NCBI RefSeq assembly: GCF_009862785.1
Contig: NZ_WWHU01000001.1
Location: 558,001 to 622,000, forward strand
Origin: Gordonia sp. SID5947
Lineage (GTDB): Bacteria; Actinomycetota; Actinomycetes; Mycobacteriales; Mycobacteriaceae
Reading direction: 5' to 3'
Length of the DNA: 64,000 nt
How positions within the stretch are numbered: the stretch's first letter is position 1; each line of letters begins with the position of its first letter. The translations under genes and the position numbers were made by a program. Positions 1-9,023 of this stretch are shown here, one piece after another. The notes under the pieces were generated by a model that did not search any database, was not told where the DNA came from, and worked only from the letters and a program-made list of their open reading frames with translations.

Positions 1-512
1 ATGGTCCCGACCACCCTCAGTTCCGGCCAACTCCCCGAGCGATGTGCAGCGACGGTGGCCGCGATCATGGCCGTGAAGATCGAGAACACCGCCAGGGTGC
101 TCGTCAGCGCATGAATGTGGTGCAGCTGTGGGAGAAAGCCGCTCGGTTCCTCGGGGCAGCCGGCGTCCACCCCGGGGATGCATTCGATGGGCATGAGAGC
201 GTCGGCGAGCGTCGACATCCCGAAGGCGCCCAATGCCACCACCGCGGTGATCGCCGGAAAGCCACGGAACGCGGGCCGCGGTACGAGCAGGGCGACCGAG
301 GCGAACAGTGCACAACACGACGTCGTGATGTCACCCGCGACGTAGACCTCGCGATGTGGACGATGGGCGGCGTCGAGCTCGCTCAGGAAGGTACGAAGCG
401 GATCAAGCGGACTGGGCCACAGGAACTCCAGAACCCATGACGAGTAGCAGACCCCGGCGAGTGCCACCGCGATACCCGCCACGACGACACGCCCCGACCG
501 GTTGCGGGGCAT
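1..512 (-). CDS. DUF998 family membrane protein (3' end off window)
   Basis: Reading the minus strand from 512 to the window edge gives about 170 open residues with no stop, so the C-terminus lies outside. The N-terminus is basic (MPRNRSGR), followed by a hydrophobic segment, a loop with the DUF998-like pattern SPLDPLRTFLSELDAAHRPHR, then more hydrophobic segments and a short loop with two cysteines (ECIPGVDAGC). DUF998 proteins are small multi-pass membrane proteins of unknown function. A GTG four codons upstream (524) is an alternative start. It diverges from the DUF6325 gene at 712; the 200 bp between them shows no clear further gene. Confidence 0.75.
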   Translation of the reverse strand, partial: MPRNRSGRVVVAGIAVALAGVCYSSWVLEFLWPSPLDPLRTFLSELDAAHRPHREVYVAGDITTSCCALFASVALLVPRPAFRGFPAITAVVALGAFGMSTLADALMPIECIPGVDAGCPEEPSGFLPQLHHIHALTSTLAVFSIFTAMIAATVAAHRSGSWPELRVVGT

Positions 513-711
513 GTCGGGCGTCACCCCGCCAGCGTAGCGACGACCAGCCCCGATCCGGAGGTCGAGTCGCGTCTCACCCGACCGGGATGAAAATGAGGTC
601 GAACCCGGCAGGGGAACGGCAACTTCACACTAGGATCGATCGGAGGGTCGTCGTTCCCGCGGTGCGGGAAGGTCGATCACCACCTGTCAATCGCGATGCA
701 GCGAGGTTTTC

Positions 712-1139
712 ATGACCGAAGAAGCCGCCCAAGAACTTGGACCCATCGACTACGTGGTGCTGGAGTGGCCCGACAAACAGCCGAACGGCGAGGCCATTCC
801 GTACCTCATCGAACTGGTTGATCGCGGTGTCATCCGCATCATCGACCTCGCCTTCGTGATGAAGGACGAGGGGGTGAGATCACCCAGATCGAACTCGATC
901 AGCTCGGCGCCGACTTCGAGGTTTTCGACGGCGTCTCCACCGATCTGATCTCGACCGATGACGTCTCGGAGGCAGCGTCGGTTCTGCAGCCGGGAACCGC
1001 CGCGGCGATCATCGTGTACGAGAATGCCTGGGCCGCGGGATTTGCTGCGGCGCTACGTCGAAACGGTGGCCAGCTGGTGGCCGCCGGTCGTATCCCGATG
1101 GACGACTTCCTCGAAACCCTGGACGCCGCGGAGGCCTGA
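712..1139 (+). pseudogene. DUF6325 family protein, frameshifted
   Basis: Residues 1-53 (GPIDYVVLEWPDKQPNGE through IIDLAFVMKDEG) match the start of the actinobacterial DUF6325 family. The frame then breaks in a run of five G at 870-874. The following frame carries the family's second half without interruption: GEITQIELDQLGADFEVFDG, then a segment ending AAGRIPMDDFLETLDAAEA and a stop at 1137-1139. One restored base would give 142 residues, a normal family length. Function is unknown; the family is small, soluble and often found next to SHOCT-domain genes, as here. Whether this is real decay or a homopolymer read error cannot be told from the sequence. Confidence 0.8.
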
Positions 1140-1180
1140 GGCCTTCGCTCGATCACGTCCGACCCGCAAAGGAGAACAAC

Positions 1181-1489
1181 ATGCCCGGACTCATTCGCGC
1201 AGCTGCGCGCACTGCCGTCATCGCCGGAACCGCGACGTCGGTGAGCAACCGCGTGTCCCGTCGTCAGTCGAACAGGTGGGCGCAGCAGGAATACGAGAAT
1301 CAACAGCGCTATGCGCAGCCCCAGCCCACACAGCAGTACGTGGCCCCCGCGCCCGCGCCGGCGGCTGCGCCCGCTGCCCCGTCCGGCGACACCATCGAGC
1401 AACTGAAGGAGCTCGGCGCGCTGTATCAGCAGGGCATCCTCACCGAACAGGAATTCGCCGTGCAGAAGGCGAAGATCCTCGGCAGCTGA
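1181..1489 (+). CDS. SHOCT domain-containing protein
   Basis: This 102-residue protein has a basic N-terminus, a low-complexity Ala/Pro middle (about residues 48-68, rich in PAPA/PAAAP) and a C-terminal SHOCT module, IEQLKELGALYQQGILTEQE, ending in AKILGS. SHOCT is a short C-terminal helical pair thought to mediate oligomerisation or membrane association. It follows the DUF6325 gene by 41 bp with an RBS-like aaaggag before the ATG, so the two probably form one small operon. The next 218 bp to the convergent oxidoreductase show no gene. Confidence 0.85.
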   Translation: MPGLIRAAARTAVIAGTATSVSNRVSRRQSNRWAQQEYENQQRYAQPQPTQQYVAPAPAPAAAPAAPSGDTIEQLKELGALYQQGILTEQEFAVQKAKILGS

Positions 1490-1707
1490 GGTCCGATCCG
1501 GGCGTCCAGGGGGCCGAAACCGAGGAGGCTTCGTCGCCGACGGGCGGCCCTGTTGTCGGTGCCCGAACAGTACGAGTTTCGTTGTGAGAAACAGGTTGCA
1601 GGACCTGAGACGCACGGGAACCGACGGGCGTAACCTGCCGTCTGGCAACGCTGTTCACGCGGGAGACCGCCACCGAAGAGTCTGATCTGCGCAGTGGTCG
1701 CTGTCGG

Positions 1708-2625
1708 TCATGGCTTGAGTACGTAGCGACCGCGCGTCCCGCCTTCGGCCATGGCCCGATGGGCGTCCGCGGCCCGGTCCAACGGCATGACGGCATGCAC
1801 GCGAGTCGGCAACCGGCCGGACGCCGCGTAGGCCAGTAGTTGCTCCAACCGCGAAGCGTCCGACCGCGCCATCAGTGTGTGCACTGTGATCCCTCGCTCG
1901 GCCGCGGGCACGATATTGGGTCGTACGCCGACGAAAGTTCCGCTGTCGCGGACCAGGGTCAGGCCCCAGGCCTGCCGGGGCGTGGCGTCGACCACCGCGT
2001 CCCATCCCATCCCGGTACTCGTGACGAAGTCGGCGCCGAGACTTCGCACGAACTGTTCGTCCGATGCTCGGGCCAGGCCGGTCACCTGCCAACCGCGGTC
2101 GGGGGCGAGCGCGGCAACGTTGGCGCCGATCGCGCCGGCGGCGCCGGTCACCAGCAGTTGGTTTCCGTCTGTGGGCGCTTCGCCGAGCTGATCGACGATC
2201 TGCGCTGCACTCAGACCGCTGAGCGGCACTGTCGATGCCGAGACCAGGTCGAGTCCTTCGGGTACGACGGCGAGGTCGGCGGCGGGAACGACGAGTTGTT
2301 CGGCGTAGGTGCCGAAGTCGCGGTCGAAACCGAGCACGACACCGGCGACCCGGGTACCGGCAGCCACGTCCACGCCCGGACCGGCGGCGCGCACGGTGCC
2401 GGCGAAGTCCCAGCCCAGGCCGGTGTGCGACGGCTGTTCGATCATGCCCATCTCGTGGAAGAACCCGCCCGCGACTCCCAGGTCGGTGGGGTTGACCGGC
2501 GCGGCCGCGACCGCGACCGCGACCTCACCGGCGCCTGGCTCGGTGAGCGGGACGTCAATGATCTCGATCGAGTCGGGTCCGCTCGGAGTGCGGACGACGG
2601 CGGCGTGGAAAGTGGGTGTACTCAT
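1708..2625 (-). CDS. Zinc-independent NADPH:quinone oxidoreductase / alcohol dehydrogenase-like
   Basis: This 305-residue medium-chain dehydrogenase/reductase has a GroES-like N-terminal domain (about 1-125, with PVNPTDLGVAGG and GWDFAGTV) and a Rossmann cofactor domain with GAAGAIGANVAALA near residue 165. The catalytic-zinc Cys/His residues of true alcohol dehydrogenases are absent, which points to the quinone-reductase (QOR) branch using NADPH. It lies downstream of the SARP gene on the same strand. Its upstream region carries three 11-bp-spaced heptamers matching those in front of the hemerythrin gene, so control by that regulator is likely. The electron acceptor is unknown. Confidence 0.88.
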   Translation of the reverse strand: MSTPTFHAAVVRTPSGPDSIEIIDVPLTEPGAGEVAVAVAAAPVNPTDLGVAGGFFHEMGMIEQPSHTGLGWDFAGTVRAAGPGVDVAAGTRVAGVVLGFDRDFGTYAEQLVVPAADLAVVPEGLDLVSASTVPLSGLSAAQIVDQLGEAPTDGNQLLVTGAAGAIGANVAALAPDRGWQVTGLARASDEQFVRSLGADFVTSTGMGWDAVVDATPRQAWGLTLVRDSGTFVGVRPNIVPAAERGITVHTLMARSDASRLEQLLAYAASGRLPTRVHAVMPLDRAADAHRAMAEGGTRGRYVLKP

Positions 2626-2677
2626 GCTTCGCTCCTCGATGGTTCGATTCCGATGAGCTCCACAATGGTCCCGGGGT

Positions 2678-2706
2678 TTTGGAAGGTGGTTGGAGCTGAC
2701 TTGGAA
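2678..2706 (-). promoter_or_regulatory. Triple heptamer direct repeat, putative SARP operator of the oxidoreductase gene
   Basis: On the plus strand TTTGGAA (2678), GTTGGAG (2689) and CTTGGAA (2700) start exactly 11 bp apart with 4-bp spacers. This is the arrangement known for SARP-family regulators, which bind direct heptamer repeats on one face of the helix. The array ends about 52 bp before the oxidoreductase start at 2625 and has the same order of variants and the same orientation towards its gene as the array at 6173-6201. Confidence 0.75.
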
Positions 2707-2793
2707 GGCTCAACCGGTACCTGGAGCGCCCGCAGTCGAACGCTGTTCCGGCTTGCCGCGAGGCGAAACATGTTGGTCGAGAGCACGTTCGGC

Positions 2794-5700
2794 CTATGCC
2801 CTGGCGTCGGCGGACCAGTGGGGGGCGTGCCACCGGTCGGCGATGTCCGCGGCCCGGGTGAAGTGGGCGGCGGCGTCGTTGTGGCGGCCGAGGAAGAGGG
2901 CGAGTTCGCCGAGTGTGTGGGCCACCGGGCGCAGCGCCAGGGACACGGTCTCCGCGCCCGCCGGGGGCCGTCTCGGTGTGGGAGCAGGTTCGCGTAGGCC
3001 TGCTCAGCGCCGGCGCGGTCGTTCGACGCGATACTCGCCAGGGCGCGCAGGCTGGTCAGGAAGGTGAAGAAGAAGTCGGGCCGGATGGCGGCCGGTGCTG
3101 CATCGGCGCGGAGTGCCTCGTCGCTGTGGCCGGCAGTGTGGAGAGCGAGCGTGAGCAGGTCGGCGACCATGGGGCCCAGTGCCTCGTGGAAAGCGCGCAC
3201 GTCGTCCAGGTGGTCGCCGAGCGTGCCGTCGCTGATCCAGATCGCTGCCCGCGTCAGGCGGAGGAAGCCGGCGGCGTGCACCGATCCGGCGCGTTCCATA
3301 CGTTCGGTGGCCTCGGCGTAGCGGCGCTCGGCCTCGGCGAACCGGCCCTCGATGAGTACCAGCGTCGCCAGTGCGATCTCGGCGGCGCCGATCGCTTCGG
3401 GCATTCGGTAGGTGCGGGCGAGATCGAGAGCCTTGTCGGAGACGCGGCGCATGGTCGCCGGATCGTTGGCCCCCGCGGCGTTGGCGGCCTGGTTCAGCAG
3501 CCCGGTCACGTGATAGACGGGCAGGTCGTGCTCGACACCGATCTTCACCATCTCACGGGAGTACTCCTCCCGTCCGGAAGCGCGTGCCAGGACCAGCAAA
3601 GCCGCGGCGCGGAGGCGGGGATCGGCCGTGAGGTCGAGGGCTTGTTCGCCCGCCGCGACGACTGCTGGATCGTCCTCGCCGACCAGCTCGTGGGCGTAGG
3701 CGATGAGAAGGTGGGATCGCGTGCCTGGGGGGAGGCCGGGCCGTTCGAGCAGGCGGCGGAGGCGCTCGACGATGGGGTGGTCGATCGTGCCATAGGGGCG
3801 GGCTTGCCAGGGGGTGGGTTCGGTCCAGGCGGTGAACGCGGCGATCATCAGGTCCTCGCGCCCGATCGAGTCGGCGACCTCCACGGCCCGTTCGCGGGTG
3901 TCCCTGGCCGCGGCGAAGGAGCCGGACCGGACCTGTGCGCGCAGCAGCCTGCCGAGCAGGTCCATGCGTTCGTCCGGGTCGCGGGAGTTGGTGACGGCAT
4001 CGGTGAGGAGCGCGACAGCTACGTCGTGGGCATAGCGTGCTTCGGCCAGCTCGGCGGCGCGCACGCAATAGCTGACGGCCTTGGGTGACCCCGCCCGCGA
4101 GTAATGATGGGCGAGGGCCGTGATATCGCCCGAACCTTCCAGTGCAGCGGCAATCCGGGCGTGCATTCTCGTGGTCCGGACCCGGCTGACATCGGTGATC
4201 AACGTGTCCCGGACCAGCGCGTGCACGAACCGTACGCGCCCGGGCCCCGGTTCGTCGAGCAATCCGGCGAGGACGCCTGCGTCCAGCGCGTCCAGCACGC
4301 CGTCCTCGTCCGTATCGGCGGCCCGGACGAGCAGGTCCACCGAACTCTCCCGTCCGGCCACCGCCGCCAATCGCAGGACGGAGACACCGCCCTCCGGGAG
4401 CCGGGCGAGCCTGCGCCGCAGCACATCCCGGACACCGCCGGGGACCTCGGATAGCGCGACCAGCGCGCCCTCGCCGCGAAGCAGCCGCGCGCTCTCCCGC
4501 ACATAGAAGGGGTTGCCGCCGGTCCGCTCGGCGATCCCTTCCACAGTCGTGTCGTCGGCCGCGCATTCGGCGCGCACGAGATCGGCAACAGCGTGGACGG
4601 GCAGTCCGGGCAGGTCCAGCCGCAACGGCGCGGACCGGGCGAGTGATCCGAGGGTGGCGGTGAGGCGTTCGCTCTCGTCCAACCGATATGCCGTGACGAT
4701 CAGGATCGGGGCCCGCACACCCACGCCACCGCCGACCAGATCCAAGGTTGTGCCGTCCGCGCAGTGCAGATCGTCGAGGATCAGCGCTACGGGACGCGCG
4801 TCGGCAGCCGCGGTGAGCCACTTCCACAGGGCTCGGCGCAGCCGGAACCGCCCGGCCGTCGCATCGTCGGTACCGGGCGCGGAATCGCTGAGCAGTGGCG
4901 CCAGATCGACGTCCGACTCGGCGGGCGGGAATGCCGCCGCCACCGTCCGTAGTGCCTCGACCCATGCCCACGCCGGCGGGGCGCTGTCCAGCTCTGGGCA
5001 GCGCCCGGCGGCCACGAGCCATCCGTCCTGCCCGAGGCGTGCGCCGAGGTGCTCCAGCAATGTCGACTTGCCGAGCCCGGCCTCCCCGGTGACGAGAGCG
5101 ACGCGAACCCCGTCGGCGGTGGCCTCCTCTGCGGCGGCCAGCAGCGTCGCGAGTTCGCGATCGCGGCCCACGAATGTGCCGGCGCGGGGCCCGCCGCTCG
5201 GCGGTGGAGCGGATCCACCCTCTGTCGGTATCGAATCCGGTTGTTCCCCAGGCAATCGTGTGACGTCCCGCATCTGATCCGCGATAGCTTTCGCCCGGGT
5301 GGAATCGAACGTCGGAGCATTGTGGCCGGGCGTACCCTGCGCACGCGGGGGTGCCACGGGCGTCGGCGGAACGGCAGCGCGCAGGATGTCTGTGCGCTGG
5401 GCGAGGATCGCTGCCTCCAGTTCCACCAGATCCGGCCCTGGATCGAGCCCCAGCTCGTCGGCGAACGTCGCGCTCGCCCGACGCAGCACCGCCAGCGAGT
5501 CGGCTCGGCGACCGCTGCCCCACAGGGCGAGAGCGAGCATCCGCCAGCCTTCTTCGCGCAGCGGCTCGTCACGGGTCAGGTCCTCGGCCTCGGGAACCAC
5601 CGCGGCAGGGTCGCCCGACCGCAGTCCCGCCGCGACGCGCAGTTCACGGGCGACCACGTGCAAATTGTCGAGCCGCGTGATCTCGGCCCTGGCCCATGGC

Positions 5701-6137
5701 TCGTCGACGAACTCAGCGAACGCCGACCCTTGCCACAGCGCCAACGCCGTACCCAGCCGGGTGTGGGCGGCGCGGGGGTCGGCGAGCGCTCGAGCCTCGT
5801 CGAGTAGATCCTCGAAAGTCCACGCGTCCACCGCTTCTGACGGCAATCGCAGCGCGTAACCGGGCGCGGCGCTCACCAGCAGCCGAGCCGGGGTGCGCGG
5901 TGCGCGACCGGGTTCCAGCAGCCGGCGCAGGTTGGACACGTACGCCTGCAACGAGGTGCGGGCGTGGCTTGGCGGTTCGCCCTGCCACAGATCCTCGACC
6001 AGACGGTCGACCGATACGACCTGCCCGCGTGCGGCCACCAGCAAGGCCAGCACGCCGCGCTGCCGCGGTCCGCCGAGTGGAACCGGCCCATCGTTGTCCT
6101 CGGCCGCGAACGAACCCAATACCCGGATCAAGACCAT
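2794..6137 (-). CDS. SARP/AfsR-type transcriptional regulator with BTAD, ATPase and TPR domains; frame break near the 3' end
   Basis: The start chosen is the ATG at 6137 (MVLIRVLGSFAAED), since a longer frame would run into the divergent hemerythrin gene. Domains: OmpR-like winged helix (about 1-95, GGPRQRGVLALLVAARG), bacterial transcriptional activation domain (about 100-245), a linker, an AAA ATPase with Walker A GEAGLGKS near residue 340 and Walker B-like ALILDDLH, then TPR-like helices. Around 2963-2967 a run of five C on the coding strand breaks the frame; the neighbouring frame continues as AETVSLALRPVAHTLGELAL and stops at 2794. With one C restored the protein has 1114 residues. The unshifted frame instead runs to 2622 with a Pro/Thr-rich tail unlike the family. 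Such regulators activate secondary-metabolism or stress operons. Confidence 0.85.
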
Positions 6138-6172
6138 GACCAGGCCGATCGTACGCGCGACCCGCAGTGGTG

Positions 6173-6201
6173 TTCCAAGTTGTCTCCAAGTGCCTTCCAA
6201 A
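6173..6201 (+). promoter_or_regulatory. Triple heptamer direct repeat, putative SARP operator of the hemerythrin gene
   Basis: TTCCAAG (6173), CTCCAAG (6184) and TTCCAAA (6195) lie 11 bp apart with 4-bp spacers in the 120-bp region between the divergent SARP and hemerythrin genes. Read on the other strand they are TTTGGAA, CTTGGAG, CTTGGAA, almost the same series as at 2678-2706. The array ends 56 bp before the hemerythrin ATG. It could serve both activation of hemerythrin and autoregulation of the SARP gene. Confidence 0.78.
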
Positions 6202-6257
6202 AGCCGGGACGCAGTCTCGGGTGCATCGAACCGATGAAACACGAAGGGAACCAGTAG

Positions 6258-6899
6258 ATGAGTATCGACACCCAGGACATGGAAGTAGTCCACCGCGGAC
6301 TCCGCCGCGAGGCGCGCCTGCTGATCGAACTGGTGGCGGCGGTCGCGCCGGGCGACACCCGTCGCGCCGCGATCATCGCCGACCACTTTCGCCTCTATCG
6401 ACTGGGTTTGCACAACCACCACGAAGGCGAGGACGAGTTGCTGTGGCCGCCGCTGTTGGCCCGTGTGGACCTCGGGGCCGACATCGTCCTGCGGATGGAG
6501 AGCCAGCACACGCGCGTAGCCGCCACGCTGACCAGGCTGGATACCGAGGTGTCAGCGTGGGAGGCCACTGCCGGAGCCGACGAACGTGACGCCCTGGTGG
6601 CCTCGCTCACCGACCATCGAGCGGTCCTGCTGGAGCATCTGGACGACGAGGAGGCCACTCTGCTGCCGCTCGCCGCCGACCACCTCACCGAAGCGGAATG
6701 GGCCTCGCAGGGCGAGCACCTGGTCACGCACACTCCCAAGCTCACATTGCTCATGCTCTTCGGCGTAGTCCTCGAGGATGCGAACCCATCCGAACGCGCA
6801 CGCCTGCTGGCCGGCCTTCCCGCCCCGGTCCGCGGCATCTGGCACATCTTCGGCAGTCCCCGCTACGCCCGTCACACCCGACGCGTCCGAGCGGCCTGA
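6258..6899 (+). CDS. Hemerythrin HHE domain protein
   Basis: This 213-residue protein has the HHE cation-binding pattern: His at about position 10 (VVHRGLRREARLL), HNHHEGEDELLWPPL near residue 53 and HLDDEEATLLPLAADHL near residue 120. These would supply the His, Glu and Asp ligands of a di-iron centre. A C-terminal extension (residues about 140-213) is typical of actinobacterial members. HHE proteins sense or bind O2, NO or peroxide. The gene diverges from the SARP regulator and carries the SARP-type repeat array upstream, so the oxidoreductase, regulator and hemerythrin probably respond to one redox signal. Confidence 0.9.
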   Translation: MSIDTQDMEVVHRGLRREARLLIELVAAVAPGDTRRAAIIADHFRLYRLGLHNHHEGEDELLWPPLLARVDLGADIVLRMESQHTRVAATLTRLDTEVSAWEATAGADERDALVASLTDHRAVLLEHLDDEEATLLPLAADHLTEAEWASQGEHLVTHTPKLTLLMLFGVVLEDANPSERARLLAGLPAPVRGIWHIFGSPRYARHTRRVRAA

Positions 6900-6944
6900 C
6901 CCACCTTGACTTTTGCCACTTTCTCAAACGCCGAGGAGTTCATT

Positions 6945-7010
6945 GTGCAGTCGACCATCGGTAGCTGCCTCGCCGCACTCATCGGAATCGCAGTGCTGCT
7001 GACCGCCTGA
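6945..7010 (+). CDS. Possible 21-residue membrane peptide
   Basis: GTG-initiated frame MQSTIGSCLAALIGIAVLLTA with a ribosome binding site (gaggag) seven bases upstream and an immediate stop. The peptide is one hydrophobic segment. It lies 45 bp after the hemerythrin gene and could be co-transcribed. Very short frames arise by chance, and only the RBS spacing and hydrophobic composition support it. Confidence 0.4.
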   Translation: MQSTIGSCLAALIGIAVLLTA

Positions 7011-7134
7011 ACCTGCGGCGACACAACCATTCGCGAATCAACGGGCCGCTCGGTTGCCCGAGCCGTCTCGAAGACCTCAACGTCGTCCGGCTCTGACGGG
7101 CCGAGGGGGACGGCGGCCGCTTCGCGGCTGCACG

Positions 7135-7194
7135 GACCTCACCTCTCGCAGCAGACCTCGGGAGCGCGCAAGATCGCTGACGGGAGGTGAGGTC
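7135..7194. terminator. Inverted repeat between convergent genes
   Basis: GACCTCACCTC at 7135-7145 is exactly complementary to GAGGTGAGGTC at 7184-7194, separated by 38 bases. It lies just past the convergent exporter stop (7204) and after the hemerythrin unit, where a bidirectional terminator is expected. The loop is long and there is no strong T tract (only tctttg), so efficiency is uncertain. Confidence 0.5.
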
Positions 7195-7203
7195 TTTGCG
7201 ATT

Positions 7204-8904
7204 TCAGGGCGTCTCCGGGGTGGCATCGGCCACGGGCGCCGCGCCGAGTTCCGCGCCGGGCTGTCGCGGGAGTCGCCGGGCGATGACGAATCCCAGCGCG
7301 GCCAACAGGATCGCGAGCAGGATCGCGTCCTTGATCGACTGGATCTGGGCGTCCTCGTAGTGCTCGGCTAGTTGTTCGACGTCCTGTGTCGACAGGCCGC
7401 TCGCCTCGGCCGCCTCGGTGAGCTGGTCCCTGGTCACGATCTCGACGCCGTTGGCAGACAGTTCCGCGACACGGGTCTTGCTCTGCTCGGACAGGTTCGG
7501 ATCCACCTGTGCGGCATTGTTGAAGCCCGCACCGAGTGATGCGACGAGCAGCGCACCGAGCAGTGCGACGCCGACCGACGTACCGATGTTCTGTGCGGTG
7601 CCCTGGAGGCCTCCGGCCTCACCGCGATCGCGGTCACCCACCGACGACATGATGACGTTGCCGAGTTGCGAGGCGATGAAGCCGAATCCGGCTCCGAAGA
7701 TCGCCATCCCCACCGCGAACCACACACCGTCGAGCTGGGGCTCGATCGTGGTGACCAACAGCGACGACCCGACGATCACGAGTACCAGCCCGATCCGGAC
7801 CATTCGACGCGGCGATTGTGTCGCAGCGAGTTTCGGGCTCGCGAACGCGGCTATCAGCATCGCCACCGACATGGGGGCCAGCTTCACACCCGTCTCGAAT
7901 GCATTCTTCAACAAGACGTATTGCAGGTAGATCGGGATCACGAAGAAGATTCCACCGATGATCGTCTGCTGCGCGACCATCATCACCAGACCGTTGCGCA
8001 GCTGCAGTTTCCGCAGCAGGTCCGGGTGCATCAACGGTGTGCGACCGCGCGCGATGACATGACGTTCCCAACTGAAGAACCCGATGAGGATGAACACCCC
8101 GGCGGCGATCATGAACGGCACCACCGACAGCCCGAAAGGCGTTATCTCAGTTCCGGCGATCGTCAACGCACCGGATGGCCGGATGAAACCCCAGGTACCG
8201 GACTGCAGGAAGGCCAGCACGATGAGACCCAGACCTGCTGCGGAGAGGAAGGTGCCGCCCCAGTCCATCCGCCGCGAGCCCGATCGCCCGGTATCCGAGA
8301 TCACCCGCACGCAGGCGATCACGGCCAGGCACACAACGGTTTCGGCCGCGAACACGACCCGCCACGTCAATGCCTCGGTGACCCATCCGCCGATCAAGGG
8401 GCCGGCCGCGGCGCCGGCCGCGGCGATCCCGCCCAGTGCGCTGTATGCGGTGGCGCGGTCCCTGCCGTCGTAATTGGTTGCGGTGAGCGAGATGATGGCC
8501 GGCATCACCAGGACCGCGCCCGCTCCTTCCACGAAGGACCAGCCGAACAACAGTACCCCGATGTTCGGGCTGAACGCTGTGATCAGCGAACCGATGCCGT
8601 AGACCATCAGGCCGATCGAGAACACGCGTCGACGGCCGAACATGTCGCCGAGCCGCCCACCGAACAACATGAACGAGCCCATCACCAGGGTGTACAACGT
8701 GATGGCCAGCTGCACCTGGGTGATGGTCGTGTCCAGGTCGACCACGACGCTGGACACCGACACGTTCATGACAGTGGTGTCGAGCACCATGATGAACTGC
8801 GCTGCGCAGAGGATGATCAGAACGCGCCAGTGTTGCACCGCGGTGAGATTACGCCGTGGAACACGGGCCGAAGTCCGTTGCTGCCGCTGGTGAGGGGAAA
8901 TCAT
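7204..8904 (-). CDS. MFS drug/metabolite exporter, DHA2 (EmrB/QacA, 14-TM) family
   Basis: Start chosen at 8904 (MISPHQRQQRT), 17 codons inside the longest frame, giving 566 residues. Many hydrophobic segments, the MFS motif A GGRLGDMFGRRRVF, the motif C-like GAAAGPLIGGWVTEALTWRWVF region (here ending TWRVVF) and the VLDTTVMNVS segment in the first helix are the DHA2 signature. A hydrophilic insert near residues 455-520 precedes the last helix, as in many actinobacterial DHA2 proteins. It acts as a proton-coupled exporter in the inner membrane. It diverges from the repeat-peptide/oxygenase operon with 119 bp between, so it might export that product; this is inference from position only. Confidence 0.88.
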   Translation of the reverse strand: MISPHQRQQRTSARVPRRNLTAVQHWRVLIILCAAQFIMVLDTTVMNVSVSSVVVDLDTTITQVQLAITLYTLVMGSFMLFGGRLGDMFGRRRVFSIGLMVYGIGSLITAFSPNIGVLLFGWSFVEGAGAVLVMPAIISLTATNYDGRDRATAYSALGGIAAAGAAAGPLIGGWVTEALTWRVVFAAETVVCLAVIACVRVISDTGRSGSRRMDWGGTFLSAAGLGLIVLAFLQSGTWGFIRPSGALTIAGTEITPFGLSVVPFMIAAGVFILIGFFSWERHVIARGRTPLMHPDLLRKLQLRNGLVMMVAQQTIIGGIFFVIPIYLQYVLLKNAFETGVKLAPMSVAMLIAAFASPKLAATQSPRRMVRIGLVLVIVGSSLLVTTIEPQLDGVWFAVGMAIFGAGFGFIASQLGNVIMSSVGDRDRGEAGGLQGTAQNIGTSVGVALLGALLVASLGAGFNNAAQVDPNLSEQSKTRVAELSANGVEIVTRDQLTEAAEASGLSTQDVEQLAEHYEDAQIQSIKDAILLAILLAALGFVIARRLPRQPGAELGAAPVADATPETP

Positions 8905-9023
8905 CCGGATCGGATGAGCGACAGTCGCGGATCGATCGCGCGAATGACAGGACATCGCGCGGAGATCTCTTCATAGTGGAAAGAGGAGCCATCACGCAGC
9001 TCCGAACGACGAAAGGAAAGCCG

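Noticed and set aside
3553..5523. A 656-residue Arg-rich minus-strand frame
   Set aside because: It is out of phase with the SARP gene, full of Arg/Pro/Ala as expected for a shadow in high-GC DNA, and contains no domain.
8856..9023. N-terminal extension of the repeat peptide
   Set aside because: The upstream part has no RBS and runs into the divergent exporter's start; ATG 9024 has a good RBS and short leader.
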